A stretch of 64,000 bases of DNA from Gemmatimonadaceae bacterium. GTDB taxonomy: Bacteria > Latescibacterota > UBA2968 > UBA8231. The translations under genes were made by a program, and so were the position numbers. Below, in pieces: positions 47,194-57,378 of this stretch (positions within the stretch are counted from its first letter, which is position 1; every line of letters starts with the position of its first letter). The notes beneath the pieces are model-generated. The model was not told where the DNA came from. It did no database searches and was given only the letters and a program-made list of their open reading frames with translations. The DNA lies in assembly GCA_026706075.1 (NCBI GenBank), contig JAPOZM010000088.1, positions 62,001 through 126,000 on the forward strand, read 5' to 3'.

Positions 47194-48219
47194 CTACTCC
47201 CGCCTCGCCCTGCGCCCCTGCAGGAAGGCCGGCAGTCCGACGGCCAGGTAGGTGAGATTGGCCAGGGCGTGGACCACGGTGGCGCAGGCCATGGCCGCCG
47301 CCAGCGGAACCGCGAAGAGGACATGGAGGGAGTACCCGTAGAAGTAGTGATACGGTCCCGTGCCCGCGGGCGCCGGGATCACCACCCCGATCGATGACAC
47401 GGCCATGATGACGAGGGCCTCGGCCATCCCGAGGGACCAGGGCGGGCCATCGAAACCGAAGGCCACGTAAGACTGGTGGATGATGAGGATGTAGGCCAGG
47501 TTCAGCAGGATTGAGCTGACCACGACCTCGGCCACTGCGGAGGCAGACCGGAGGGCCACCAGCCCCTGGACGAAACTCCGGAGCATGTCTCCCAGGCGGG
47601 AAGCCAGACCTTCCGACAGCCGACCCGTCACGGTTTCCACCGCTCGGATGCCGCGGTCTCCAAAGGCGTATGCGCCTGCCATGGCGGCGGCGACGGCAAC
47701 GCAGGCGGCGAGGACACAGAGCTTGGCTTCCGCCAGGGACAGGGTGAAGGTGGTTCCCAGGACTTCGGTCTCCCAGGGGAAGAGAGCGGCCACCCGTTCC
47801 GGAACCACCGCCAGGGAGAGGGCGAGGAGCGAAGCCAGGCACAGCAGGTCCAGGGCCCGCTCCACCACCACCGTGCCGAGGACGGCGCTGAGGCTTGCGC
47901 CTCGACGCCACTTGAGGCTCAGGGCGCGCGCTGCTTCGCCGGCCCGCGGCAGGGCGATGTTGGCGCTGTAGCAGACGCCCAGGGACAGGGTGGCGTCGAG
48001 GACGGTCACCGTGGGGGCCACCGGGCGCAGCAGCACGATCCAGCGCCAGCCGCGCAATACCAGGGTGAGCACTGTCGTGGCTGCCATGGCCGCCATCCAG
48101 CCGGGCGAGACCGCCCGCGCCGCCGCCCACAAGGCGCCGGCGTCGATGCCCCGGAAGGCCCAGTAGAGGAACAGGGCCATCAGACCGGGACCGACGACGT
48201 ATCTGGAGAGGTACTTCAC
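47194..48219 (-). CDS. Lysylphosphatidylglycerol synthase-TM/flippase-like (UPF0104) membrane protein
   Basis: LSLGVCYSANIALPRAGEAARALSLKWRRGASLSAVLGTVVVERALDL; PAPAGTGPYHYFYGYSL. Confidence 0.85.
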   Translation of the reverse strand: MKYLSRYVVGPGLMALFLYWAFRGIDAGALWAAARAVSPGWMAAMAATTVLTLVLRGWRWIVLLRPVAPTVTVLDATLSLGVCYSANIALPRAGEAARALSLKWRRGASLSAVLGTVVVERALDLLCLASLLALSLAVVPERVAALFPWETEVLGTTFTLSLAEAKLCVLAACVAVAAAMAGAYAFGDRGIRAVETVTGRLSEGLASRLGDMLRSFVQGLVALRSASAVAEVVVSSILLNLAYILIIHQSYVAFGFDGPPWSLGMAEALVIMAVSSIGVVIPAPAGTGPYHYFYGYSLHVLFAVPLAAAMACATVVHALANLTYLAVGLPAFLQGRRARRE

Positions 48220-48255
48220 GGGCGGGCGCCGCGGAGGGGGGCCCCGCGTGGCCGG

Positions 48256-48651
48256 TCAGGTGTAGACCTGGTTGGGATCGAAGATGCGCTCGTCAACGAT
48301 TTCCCACCGCTGCTCATCGCGGTTCCATCGCCGGTAGTAGCAGGAGTGGTACCCCCGGGCGCAGGCCGCCACCTCCTGGTCGACCCGGAGTTCGAGGGAG
48401 TTGCCGTCGCAGTTGAGGCGGATCTCCCGCACTCTCTGCACATGTCCCGACTCGACGCCCTTCTTCTGCACCCTTCCCTGCGAGCGCCGGTACAGGTGGA
48501 CCAAGCCGCTCTCGAGGGTCAGGCGGAGGGCCTCCTCGTTCAGGTAGCAGAGCACCAGGAGTCGGCCCGTCGGCCAATCGGTGACCGCCGCCGGCACCAG
48601 GCCGTCGAGCCCGAAGTCGATCTCTTCGGCGATGCTGCTTTCGGCACCCAT
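48256..48651 (-). CDS. Phosphoribosyl-AMP cyclohydrolase (HisI)-like protein, divergent metal motif
   Basis: LLVLCYLNEEALRLTLESGLVHLYRRSQGRVQKKGVESGHVQRVREIRLNCDGNSLELRVDQEVAACARGYHSCYYR. Confidence 0.85.
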   Translation of the reverse strand: MGAESSIAEEIDFGLDGLVPAAVTDWPTGRLLVLCYLNEEALRLTLESGLVHLYRRSQGRVQKKGVESGHVQRVREIRLNCDGNSLELRVDQEVAACARGYHSCYYRRWNRDEQRWEIVDERIFDPNQVYT

Positions 48652-48653
48652 GG

Positions 48654-49394
48654 TCACTCCAGGAGATCCTCGGCCACGTCGGCCACGAGGGTGCCGGCAT
48701 CCTCTCCCTCGCAGATCCTCTGCACGGTGCCGGTCTCGGTGACGTCGAAGAGGTGCAGGGGAAGGCCGTTGTCCCTCGCCAGGATGACGGCGGTCTGGTC
48801 GATGACCCGCAGGTCGCGGCTCAGGATCGTGTTGTAGTGCATGCGCCGGTACATCCGCGCCTGGGGATCGATCTTCGGATCGGCGGTGAACACCCCCCGG
48901 GCGTCGTTCTTGGCGTAGAGGATGGCGTTGGAGCGCGTCTCCAGGGCGCGCTGCACGGCCGGGTAGTCCGTGGTCAGGTACGGCTGGCCCAGCCCCCCTG
49001 CGAAGATGACCACGTATCCCTTCTTCAGATGCTGGATCGCCCGCAGACGGATGTAAGGTTCGGCCACCATGTTTATCTCGATCGCCGTCATGACGCGCAC
49101 CTCGACGTCGCCCCCGGACTTGGACGACAGCACGCCGCGCAGCATCAGGCTGTTCACCACGGTGCCCATCATGCCGATGTTGTCGGCCTCGGCCCGTTCG
49201 ATGCCCCATTGGGAGGAGAGGTCGCCGCGGAAGATGTTGCCGCCGCCGATGACGACCGAGACCTGCACCCCGCCAGCATGAAGGCGAAGCACCTCGTTGG
49301 CGATGTGATCGAGAGCGGCGTGATCGAAGCCGTACTCCTTTCCGCCGGAGACCGCCTCGCCGCTGAGCTTGAGGGTTACGCGTCGGTAGCGCAT
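48654..49394 (-). CDS. pyrH: UMP kinase
   Basis: MRYRRVTLKLSGEAVSGG, VVIGGGNIFRG, GMMGTVVNSLML. Confidence 0.95.
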   Translation of the reverse strand: MRYRRVTLKLSGEAVSGGKEYGFDHAALDHIANEVLRLHAGGVQVSVVIGGGNIFRGDLSSQWGIERAEADNIGMMGTVVNSLMLRGVLSSKSGGDVEVRVMTAIEINMVAEPYIRLRAIQHLKKGYVVIFAGGLGQPYLTTDYPAVQRALETRSNAILYAKNDARGVFTADPKIDPQARMYRRMHYNTILSRDLRVIDQTAVILARDNGLPLHLFDVTETGTVQRICEGEDAGTLVADVAEDLLE

Positions 49395-49405
49395 GGTGTC
49401 CTTGC

Positions 49406-50845
49406 TCAAAGGAGGCGACCCTTCTCGATCTCGGCCGCCGCGGGCCACCTGGCCACGACATCGTCGACGCGGCGGGAGAACCGGTCGACCTGCTCGACCG
49501 CGAGGCCGACGAAGTCGGCGCCGCGGGACAGCAGATCCTCGATCTCGGCGGTGCTCAGCGGCACCCGGTCGTCGCCGCCCAGACGCTGGACGAGGTCGTT
49601 CTCGGTGGCGCCCTGCTCCCGCAGGGCCAGGGCAGCCGCAACGGCGTGCTCCCGGATCGCCTCGTGGACCTCCTCTCGGCCCCCGCCTCGGCGGAGGGAC
49701 TCCATCAGCAGGGTGGTGGTGGCGAGGAAGGGCAGGTAGCGCTCGAGCTCACGGGCCAGCGCGACTTCGTAGACCCCCATGTCGTCGACGACGTGGAGGG
49801 CCGTCTCCAGCAGGCCGTCGAAGGCAAGGCAGCTGTCGGGCAGGGCGACGCGCCGCACCACCGAGCAGGAGACGTCGCCCTCGAACCACTGGTCTCCCAC
49901 GAGCCCTCCGAGCATGTGGACGTAGCCGCCGAGGACGACCTGCAGGCCGTTGATCCGCTCGGCGCTGCGCGTGTTCATCTTGTGAGGCATGGCCGATGAG
50001 CCCACCTGGCCGCGGGCGAAGCCCTCGGTGGCGGCCTCGGCCCCGGCCATGAGGCGCAGGGTGCGGGCCAGGTTGGCGATGCCGCCCCCCATCTGGTAGA
50101 GGCAGCTGACGACCTCGAAGTCGAGGCCCCGGGGGTAGACTTGGCCCACGGCGTCGAGCCGCGCTGCGAACCCGAGGTGGACCCGGACCCGGTCCTGCAG
50201 CTCTTCCACTCTATCCGCCTCGCCGCCGAACAAGGTGAGCTGGTCGAGGGCGGTGCCGACGGCGCCCTGGAGACCCCGCAGGGGGTACGACGCGGCGAGG
50301 GACTCGAGCCGCCGGAAGGCGATCAGCATCTCCTCGCCGTAAGCGGCGAGCCGCTTGCCCATGGTCGTCGGCTGGGCCGCGGCGTGGTGAGTGCGGGCCA
50401 CCACGGGCAGATCGCGCCACTCCAGGGCGCGGCCCCGAAGCCGGTCGAGGAGGTGGGCGTACTTCGCCGCCAGCAGGCCGATGCTGGTCAGGACCTGGAA
50501 CTGCTCGACATTGTCGGTCAGGTCCCGGCTCGTCATGCCCTTGTGGATCTGCTCGTGGCCGGCGAGGGCGCAGAACTCCTCGATGCGAGCCTTGACGTCG
50601 TGGCGGGTGCGGAGCTCGCGGCGTCGGATCGAGGCGAGATCGACCCGGTCTGCGACGGCCTCGCAGGCCTCGACGGCCCCTGCCGGCACCTCGATCCCGA
50701 GGTCGGCCTGAGCCTTCAGGACAGCGATCCAGAGACGCCGCTCGAGCCGTACCTTCCCCTCATCCGACCACACCGACCGGACCGCGGGGCTGGCGTAGCG
50801 GCTGGCGAGGACGTTCGGGTTCGAGTCCCGGGTCGGGTCAGTCAA
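49406..50845 (-). CDS. purB: Adenylosuccinate lyase
   Basis: Signature GSSAMPHKMNTRSAERI; IHKGMTSRDLTDN. Start approximate. Confidence 0.93.
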   Translation of the reverse strand: MTDPTRDSNPNVLASRYASPAVRSVWSDEGKVRLERRLWIAVLKAQADLGIEVPAGAVEACEAVADRVDLASIRRRELRTRHDVKARIEEFCALAGHEQIHKGMTSRDLTDNVEQFQVLTSIGLLAAKYAHLLDRLRGRALEWRDLPVVARTHHAAAQPTTMGKRLAAYGEEMLIAFRRLESLAASYPLRGLQGAVGTALDQLTLFGGEADRVEELQDRVRVHLGFAARLDAVGQVYPRGLDFEVVSCLYQMGGGIANLARTLRLMAGAEAATEGFARGQVGSSAMPHKMNTRSAERINGLQVVLGGYVHMLGGLVGDQWFEGDVSCSVVRRVALPDSCLAFDGLLETALHVVDDMGVYEVALARELERYLPFLATTTLLMESLRRGGGREEVHEAIREHAVAAALALREQGATENDLVQRLGGDDRVPLSTAEIEDLLSRGADFVGLAVEQVDRFSRRVDDVVARWPAAAEIEKGRLL

Positions 50846-50947
50846 AGTCTCGTGATCTGCAGTCGAGGAAGGGGCCGAGCACCGGAGCGAAATCATAACG
50901 ATTCCCCTCAATAATCGCTACCGGGCCCCTCTCAGCCCGGGCCGTGG

Positions 50948-52354
50948 CTACATCGGTCCCGCCCAGCGCCAGTAGAGCACGTTCAGCGGCGCCAGCAGGA
51001 GCAGGGACAGGGAGGAGACCAGGAACATGGCCGCCGCCAGCTGCCTCGGAGTCAGGGCGCCATACGCGAGGACGACCATGAACGGCGCCGACTGGTAGGG
51101 GAGAAAGGCAACCGTCGTCGCCATGGCCACGCTCAGGGCGCTGGCCAGCGGGTCGAGGCCGGCGGCCGCCCCCGCCTCGAGGAGGCTCGGAGTGGCCACG
51201 GCGCCCACGGCGGCGATATCCATCAGGAAGTCGAGAGGCACGGCCGCCGCGGTCAGCATCAGGTGCGGATCGAGCCATCCTTCACCCGCCTTCCCGAGGT
51301 GGACCGCTGCCCCGGCGAGGGCGCCCTGGCTGAAGCCCGTCCCGTCGAGGACGGCGCCGATCCCGAAGAGGGCCGCCAGGTAGAAGAAGAAGGGGTAGTC
51401 CACCTGACGCAGGCGCTCCGGCGCGAGGGCGCCCACGCCGGGGGTGACGGCCAGCAGGACGACGGCGAGGCCGACGAGGACCGGCGGGAAACCGTGGACC
51501 ACGTCGCTGGCCCACAGGCCGACGCCGAGGAGCATCAGGAATGCCGTGCGGCGCTGACCCGCCCCGGCACCGGGGTGCGGGACCGGGCGTCGCTCGCCGA
51601 AGGGCCGCAGCCGGCGTCCCCAGATCACCCAGATCACCGCCGCGCACAGGAGCGTGCGCAGGGCGCCCATGACGGGGAACATCCACAGCAGCCACTCGCC
51701 CCAGTAGACGACCCGTCCGGTGACCGCCTCGAGCTGGCCTGCCACGACCAGGTTCGGCACGGTGCCGGTGAGAATGCCAGCGCCGCCGTAGTAGGTACCG
51801 AACAGTATCGACAGGATCACCACGGGAGGCAGGGCGGGATCCTCGCCGTCCGGATCGAGGGCGTGGATCAGGGCGGTCCCCACTGGCATCAGCAGCAGCA
51901 CGCGTACCACGCCGGAGGGGACCAGGAAGGCCGCCAACAGACCCAGGCCGTGGAGACCCAGGACCAGGCGCGCCCGGCCTCCGGCGAGCAGGGGAAGGGC
52001 GGCCCGGGCCAGGCGACCCCCCAGGCCGCTCTCGGAGACCATCAGACTGAGGACCATCCCGGAGAACACCAGCCAGATGGTGGAACCGGCGAAGGGCGCG
52101 AAGGTCCGGCCGAAGTCGACCAGTCCGCTCACCGGCAGCAGTACCAGAACGACGAGGGAGGTCCAGGAGATGGGGACGGGCTGGGCAGTCCACAGGAGCA
52201 GCGCGAAGAGGCTGATCCCGAGGGCCTGCTGCTGCTCTGCCGGCAGCCACGGCAGGGGCGCGAGGAAGCCCGCCGCCAGGAGGACCGCGGCGGCGGCGCC
52301 GACCCGGCGGGCGGTCGGTGTCTGCGGCGCGCCCGCCGCCGGGGTGGCTCCCAT
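50948..52354 (-). CDS. SLC13/DASS family permease
   Basis: Multi-TM; LALLLWTAQPVPISWTSLVVLVLLPVSGL; FGTYYGGAGILTGTVPNLVV. Confidence 0.82.
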   Translation of the reverse strand: MGATPAAGAPQTPTARRVGAAAAVLLAAGFLAPLPWLPAEQQQALGISLFALLLWTAQPVPISWTSLVVLVLLPVSGLVDFGRTFAPFAGSTIWLVFSGMVLSLMVSESGLGGRLARAALPLLAGGRARLVLGLHGLGLLAAFLVPSGVVRVLLLMPVGTALIHALDPDGEDPALPPVVILSILFGTYYGGAGILTGTVPNLVVAGQLEAVTGRVVYWGEWLLWMFPVMGALRTLLCAAVIWVIWGRRLRPFGERRPVPHPGAGAGQRRTAFLMLLGVGLWASDVVHGFPPVLVGLAVVLLAVTPGVGALAPERLRQVDYPFFFYLAALFGIGAVLDGTGFSQGALAGAAVHLGKAGEGWLDPHLMLTAAAVPLDFLMDIAAVGAVATPSLLEAGAAAGLDPLASALSVAMATTVAFLPYQSAPFMVVLAYGALTPRQLAAAMFLVSSLSLLLLAPLNVLYWRWAGPM

Positions 52355-52358
52355 GGGG

Positions 52359-53654
52359 TCAGTCCAGGGCGAACAGACTGAGGGCCGGGACGTAGGTAAT
52401 GACCAGCAGGCAGGCCAGCAGGATCAGGAGGAAGGGGAGGGAGGCCCGGTAGAGCTGGAGGATGGGCCGCTCCAGACGGGCGCTGGCGATGAAAAGGTTC
52501 AGCCCCACCGGCGGGGTCGAGTAGCCGATCTCCAGGTTGGCGAGGAAGATGATCCCGAGGTGCACGGGATGGATGTCGTAGGCCGCCGCCACCGGCAGGA
52601 TCAGGGGGACGACGACGACGAGGGCGGAGAACATGTCGATCATGCAGCCCACGGCGAGGAGGAACAGGTTCAACAGAACGAGGAAGAGCAACCGGCTCTC
52701 GATCCCCCCCTGGAGCGTCGCCAGCAGACGGGTGGGGATCTCGGCGTCGATCAGGAAGGAGGTGTAGGCCATGGACGAGGCCAGGATCAGGTAGATCCCT
52801 CCCACGAGGACCATGGTTTCGCGGATGATGCCCGGAAGCTGGGAGAGCCGGATCTCCCTGCGCAGGACCATCTCCACCACCAGCACGTACATGGCGCTCA
52901 AGGCGGCGGCCTCGCTGACGGCGATGAACCCCGAGTAGATGCCGGTGATCACGGCGACGGGCAGGAGAAGCTCCCAGACCGCCTCTACGCAGGCGGACAC
53001 AACCCTTTCGCCGGACCTCTCCGGGGGATCCCCCGGGGTCCCGGCCGGGGGCTCCGGGAAGGAGGTGCGGTTGACGCGGCGCCCGACGAAGAAGCCATAC
53101 CCGGCCAGAGCCAGGACCAGGAGCATGCCCGGGGCGATGCCGGCGACGAACAACTCGTCGATCGGCGTCTCCGAGACGATCCCGTAGAGGATCAGGGGGA
53201 TGCTCGGAGGAAAGAGCAGGCCCAGGCTCCCGGAGGTGGTGAGCAACCCGAGGGAGAAGGACTCGGGGTAGCGGGCCTGTTGCAGGGCGGGGAAGAGCAG
53301 CCCGCCCACGGCGACGATGGTCATTCCCGAGGCGCCGGTGAAGGCGGTGAGGAGGGCGCACACCGACAGGGCCATGATCGCCAGCCCCCCGGGCAACCAC
53401 CACAGAAGCGCCTCCGACAGCCGGACGAGGCGGCGGGCGGCTCCGCTCTCGGCGAGCAGGAACCCGCTGAAGGCGAAGAGGGGGATCGCCGTCAGAGCCG
53501 GCTCGTCGGCCAGCCGGTACATCTCGATGAACAGCACGGTGAGGTCGACGCCGTCGGAGGCGAACACCACGAGAGCGAGGACGGCGATGATCACGAAGAG
53601 GGGCGTCCCGACCGTGGCCAGCAGGAGTCCCGTCAGTGTGGTGAGAAGGGACAC
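52359..53654 (-). CDS. dctM: TRAP transporter large permease (DctM)
   Basis: IPLFAFSGFLLAESGAARRLVRLSEALLWWLPGGLAIMALSVCALLTAFTGASGMT; GYSTPPVGLNLFIASA. Confidence 0.95.
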   Translation of the reverse strand: MSLLTTLTGLLLATVGTPLFVIIAVLALVVFASDGVDLTVLFIEMYRLADEPALTAIPLFAFSGFLLAESGAARRLVRLSEALLWWLPGGLAIMALSVCALLTAFTGASGMTIVAVGGLLFPALQQARYPESFSLGLLTTSGSLGLLFPPSIPLILYGIVSETPIDELFVAGIAPGMLLVLALAGYGFFVGRRVNRTSFPEPPAGTPGDPPERSGERVVSACVEAVWELLLPVAVITGIYSGFIAVSEAAALSAMYVLVVEMVLRREIRLSQLPGIIRETMVLVGGIYLILASSMAYTSFLIDAEIPTRLLATLQGGIESRLLFLVLLNLFLLAVGCMIDMFSALVVVVPLILPVAAAYDIHPVHLGIIFLANLEIGYSTPPVGLNLFIASARLERPILQLYRASLPFLLILLACLLVITYVPALSLFALD

Positions 53655-53655
53655 G

Positions 53656-54138
53656 TCAGACCCCGCTCCGCAGCCGGCGCCAGCCGTTGATCAGGAAGCG
53701 AAGGGCCATCCCGGCGAAGACGGCGGGGAAGACGAGCTGGGCGACCCAGGCCGGCACGCCGGGGAAGGCCTCGGCCCCGTAGGCGCGTTCATCGAGGACG
53801 AATCGGAGGGCGATAGGGGCCAGGATCCCGCAGAGGGCGGCAGCCACCAGGTCACCGCAGGCCGCCACCCGGGGCCGCCAGCGCGGGGGCACCAGACGCA
53901 GGACCGCGTCGATGCGGATGTGCCGGTCCTGTCGGGTGGCGACCAGGGCCCCCAGGAAGCTCGACCATAGAACGAGATGGCGCAGCAGCGGGTCTGCCCA
54001 GAACCAGGTGATCTGGAACAGGTTGCGCATGAGGATCTGGGCGAAAGCGAGACACAGAAGACAGCCCACGAGGGCGACGAGAGCGACCTCCTCGGGGCGC
54101 CGGTAGAGGGGGGAGCGAGTTGGCTCGGCCGCCTTCAT
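53656..54138 (-). CDS. dctQ: TRAP transporter small permease (DctQ)
   Basis: FAQILMRNLFQITWFWADPLLRHLVLWSSFLGALVATRQDRHIRIDAV. Confidence 0.92.
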   Translation of the reverse strand: MKAAEPTRSPLYRRPEEVALVALVGCLLCLAFAQILMRNLFQITWFWADPLLRHLVLWSSFLGALVATRQDRHIRIDAVLRLVPPRWRPRVAACGDLVAAALCGILAPIALRFVLDERAYGAEAFPGVPAWVAQLVFPAVFAGMALRFLINGWRRLRSGV

Positions 54139-55184
54139 CCTCCGTCCCGGCGCCCGCGGAAGTCGCCCAGATGCCGCAGGATCCGCTCGTACACCGGGGC
54201 CGAAAAGGCGCGTCCGACGAGCTCGGGGCGCGACTCCTCCACCAGGGACCGGAAGGAAGCGACATCCGCCTCCGTCGGGACGACAGGCTGAAGCCCCTCG
54301 GCCCGCATGATCCGCAGGGCCTCCTCGTTGTCGCCGCGGCCTCTCAGATTGTGCTCGCCGATCCGGGCGGCGGCGACTCGGGTGAGGAGCTCCTGGTGTT
54401 CGGCGGATAGACCATCGTAGTACTTCCGGTGGACCACGAAGGCGCCCAGGGTGTAGTTGATCGGCAACTCGGTGTAGTAACCGACCCTGGTGAACCACTG
54501 CAGAATGATCGCCGCCGCCGGCGAGGCATAGACCACGTCCACCAGGTTGGTCTGCAAGCCGAGGAGAACGTCCGGAATCGCCAGGGGAACCGAGGTGACC
54601 CCCGCCTTCTCGAAGAGGACCTCGGTGATCGGCTCTCCCTGCAGCCTCCAGATCTTGAGACCGTGGAGGTCGCCCGTTCCGCGCACCGGATCCTTCGACA
54701 GCAAGTGGACGAAGCCGATGTCGGCCCACCCGAGGAGCACGAATCCCTGATCGAGGAAGAGAGCCTTGAACTCCTGCTCCGTCTGTGCGAGCACGTAGTC
54801 GATCTCGTCGTATCCGCCGAAGAGGAAGGGCATCTCCAGGGCCAGCACCTCCCGGCACACGCGGCTGACGCCGGTGCCTCCGAGGGCGGCCCCCTGAAGC
54901 TGGCCGATCCGAATCTTGCGCAGCATCACATCCTCGTCGCCCTGCACTCCCCCCGGGTAGATCCGCAGCTTGAGGGCATCGTCGGTGGCGGCCCTCAGGT
55001 CCGCGTCCATCTCCCGCAGCGCCCGGGCCCAGCCGCTGCCCTCGGGCGCGAGGGTGGAGATCTTCAGGACCGTGCCCGCCGACGCCGGGTCGGGGGTCCA
55101 GATGGCCAGTGCCATTCCGGCGCCCAGAACGGTCAGAAGCTCTCGCAGAGGCGGAATCCGTGCGGCCGTCTCAGAAGTGTTCAT
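54135..55184 (-). CDS. dctP: TRAP transporter substrate-binding protein (DctP)
   Basis: STLAPEGSGWARALREMDADLRAATDDALKLRIYPGGVQGDEDVMLRKIRIGQLQGAALGGTGVSR. Start approximate. Confidence 0.93.
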   Translation of the reverse strand: MNTSETAARIPPLRELLTVLGAGMALAIWTPDPASAGTVLKISTLAPEGSGWARALREMDADLRAATDDALKLRIYPGGVQGDEDVMLRKIRIGQLQGAALGGTGVSRVCREVLALEMPFLFGGYDEIDYVLAQTEQEFKALFLDQGFVLLGWADIGFVHLLSKDPVRGTGDLHGLKIWRLQGEPITEVLFEKAGVTSVPLAIPDVLLGLQTNLVDVVYASPAAAIILQWFTRVGYYTELPINYTLGAFVVHRKYYDGLSAEHQELLTRVAAARIGEHNLRGRGDNEEALRIMRAEGLQPVVPTEADVASFRSLVEESRPELVGRAFSAPVYERILRHLGDFRGRRDGG

Positions 55185-56043
55185 CGATCTCATCCAGAAG
55201 GAGTCGGGCCTGCCGCTGGGCAGCGGCGTTCTGCAGGGTGAGCTCCGGCACCGCATCTACGGGGCGCTCGAGCACCTCGCGCAGCAACTCTTCGTAGAGC
55301 TGGCGGTCGAAGATCTGGCGTGCGTAGTAACGGGCCTTCTGAACCAGCACGGACAGGTCCTTCCCCCCGCTGAGGTCGATGGCCCGGTCGAAGTGCCGGA
55401 GCGAGCGGTCAGGATCCCCGCCGAGCATCCGGGGCAAAGCCCCGTAGTAGACGCCGAGGAAGACGTGGGGACCTCCACCCTGGAAGCCTTCGTCGTGCTC
55501 GAGGACCCATTCCATCATGTAGATGACGCGCGGAAGCTGGGCGAGTGCCGGCATCGACTGCAGATTGGTGCTCACCCACCCGCCCCAGGCACTCGCCGTC
55601 CAGAAAACCCATGGCAGGTCGTCCTCCTTGAGGTGCCGCTCCACCTGGGCGAACTCGCCGAAGGAAGCCTCCCGGAGTCCTTTCAGCGCCGGTCTGCGCG
55701 CGACGAGACCATCCCATCCGTAGTCCCTGGCGCGGCGGTACAGGCGTCGCGCCCGAGACGCGTCCTCATGCTCGATCAGAACGGCATAGGCGGTGTATCC
55801 CTCGGCCGCCGCCAGCAGAAGGTCGTCGTCCTGCGGGTCGGACTCGAGGAGACCTTCGAGGAGCACCAGAAAGGTGGGTACCGCCTGCGCCACCAGTTCG
55901 ATGTCGTCATGGCGGGCCGAGGCCGAGGCCACGTCTTCCGTCAGGTTGCCGATGGCGGCGGACCGAAGGTATCCGCACGAGGAGGCGATGCCCCAGATGC
56001 AGAGGAAGAGGGCGCGGAGCGAGAGTCGCGCCGCCAAGCGCAT
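55171..56043 (-). CDS. TRAP-associated TatT-like lipoprotein
   Basis: Lipobox IASSC; DDDLLLAAAEGYTAYAVLIE; GGWVSTNLQSMPALAQLPRVIYMMEWVLEHDEGFQGGGPHVFLGVYYGALPRMLGGDPDRSLRHFDRAI. Confidence 0.87.
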   Translation of the reverse strand: MRLAARLSLRALFLCIWGIASSCGYLRSAAIGNLTEDVASASARHDDIELVAQAVPTFLVLLEGLLESDPQDDDLLLAAAEGYTAYAVLIEHEDASRARRLYRRARDYGWDGLVARRPALKGLREASFGEFAQVERHLKEDDLPWVFWTASAWGGWVSTNLQSMPALAQLPRVIYMMEWVLEHDEGFQGGGPHVFLGVYYGALPRMLGGDPDRSLRHFDRAIDLSGGKDLSVLVQKARYYARQIFDRQLYEELLREVLERPVDAVPELTLQNAAAQRQARLLLDEIDEHF

Positions 56044-56152
56044 GATCCGATCTCTGCGGAGCGGGGAGCGGGAGGAAGGGGGGAGGGGCCCGCGGAGACT
56101 CGGCCCTCCATGCCTGGTGAGGACAAGTAATATCACTCGTGCCGAATGATCG

Positions 56153-57193
56153 TCAAGGAGCCGGCGCCTCTGCCTGAGCCGGTTGGCGGCGCTGCTGCAC
56201 ACAGCTCCACGGATCATCCGTGTGGGCGCACGCGGCCAGGGCGGCCACCGCCGCCGGCAGCTCCCCCCGGAAGCGCGCGAGGACCGCCTCGAAGTCCGCT
56301 GACCGACTGTGATAGCGCCGGTACGACAGCAGGAGCGCGTTGTTCGGCTCCCAGTCGAGGAATCCATCGTATCCCCTGCCGAAGTCGGCTCGGGCCTTGC
56401 GGAAGTCTCTCCGGGCCTGCCGAAAGATCACCCGGCGCTCCCGGAGGACCTCGTCCTTGCCGGAACCGCTGGTGTACAGGCTGTCCAGGCGCGACGCCAC
56501 GCCTCGCACGAACCCGGTGAACCGGTCCGCGTGCCGCCGCCTCAGCAGCGCTCGCCGGACCTGGGCGGAGGTCGATCCGTGCCGGTCCGCGAGATATTGC
56601 AGGGCGCCGGCACGCCCGACGAAGGTGGCTGCGCTCTCGTTGTAGTCGGCGTGGCCCTCGGCGTAGATGTCGGAGTGGGTCAACTCGTGGAGGATCAGCT
56701 CCGCCAGGCGGTCCTCGGAATACCCCGCCATGGTGCTCAGCACCGGATCCTCGAGATAGCCGAGTGTGCTGTAGGCCGATACGGGCCGCAGGATGGCGTC
56801 AAACCCCTCGGCGCGCAGCCGGTCTCGTTCGGCGCTGGCGAGGCCGCCGTCGAAGTAACCCTTGTACGGCAACTCGCCCAAAATCGGAAACCACCACAGG
56901 AACGGCTCGAACCGGTGGGCCGGAGAGGCGGAGACGTTCCAGGCCACGGGGCCGCCCCCCGTGTCAAAGTAGCGGGTGTACCCCCTGGAAGCGGTCAGTC
57001 CGACGCGCTCGCGGCCGAAGCGGAGCACCTCCTCGACGCGTTCGAGGACCTCCCGGACCTCGACGGGAGTCGAAGGCTCGGCCAAGAGCTCGTCCACCGC
57101 CTGGCCATGCAGCAGAATCCGCCCCTGGCCGTGGGCGAGATGCAGGTAGTACTCGAGCTCGCCGCAGGCCGCCAACAGCGGCAGCAAGGCCAT
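56153..57193 (-). CDS. Putative aminopeptidase lipoprotein (PF10023-like)
   Basis: Lipobox LLAAC; YYLHLAHGQGRILL; zinc motif HELTHSDIYAEGHADYNESAATFVG. Start approximate. Confidence 0.83.
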   Translation of the reverse strand: MALLPLLAACGELEYYLHLAHGQGRILLHGQAVDELLAEPSTPVEVREVLERVEEVLRFGRERVGLTASRGYTRYFDTGGGPVAWNVSASPAHRFEPFLWWFPILGELPYKGYFDGGLASAERDRLRAEGFDAILRPVSAYSTLGYLEDPVLSTMAGYSEDRLAELILHELTHSDIYAEGHADYNESAATFVGRAGALQYLADRHGSTSAQVRRALLRRRHADRFTGFVRGVASRLDSLYTSGSGKDEVLRERRVIFRQARRDFRKARADFGRGYDGFLDWEPNNALLLSYRRYHSRSADFEAVLARFRGELPAAVAALAACAHTDDPWSCVQQRRQPAQAEAPAP

Positions 57194-57378
57194 GAGGCCG
57201 ATCCTTGAGCAAACGGAGAGGGTAGAATGGGGACGCAACCCGAGGCTCGGCTTTGTCGATCGGCCCGGCCCGGCGGGGAAGCGGTGCGCCCTCGCCGGGC
57301 CGTGCGTCGGCGCGAGGGAAGGGGAGGTGGCCTCCTTGCGTGGATCGCCTCCGCGCAAGGCTGTGCCGCCCGACAACA

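Noticed and set aside
43347-47324. 1325-aa minus-strand ORF
   Set aside because: Antisense to two clear membrane-protein genes; His/Gly/Asp/Val-rich translation typical of GC-rich antisense frames.
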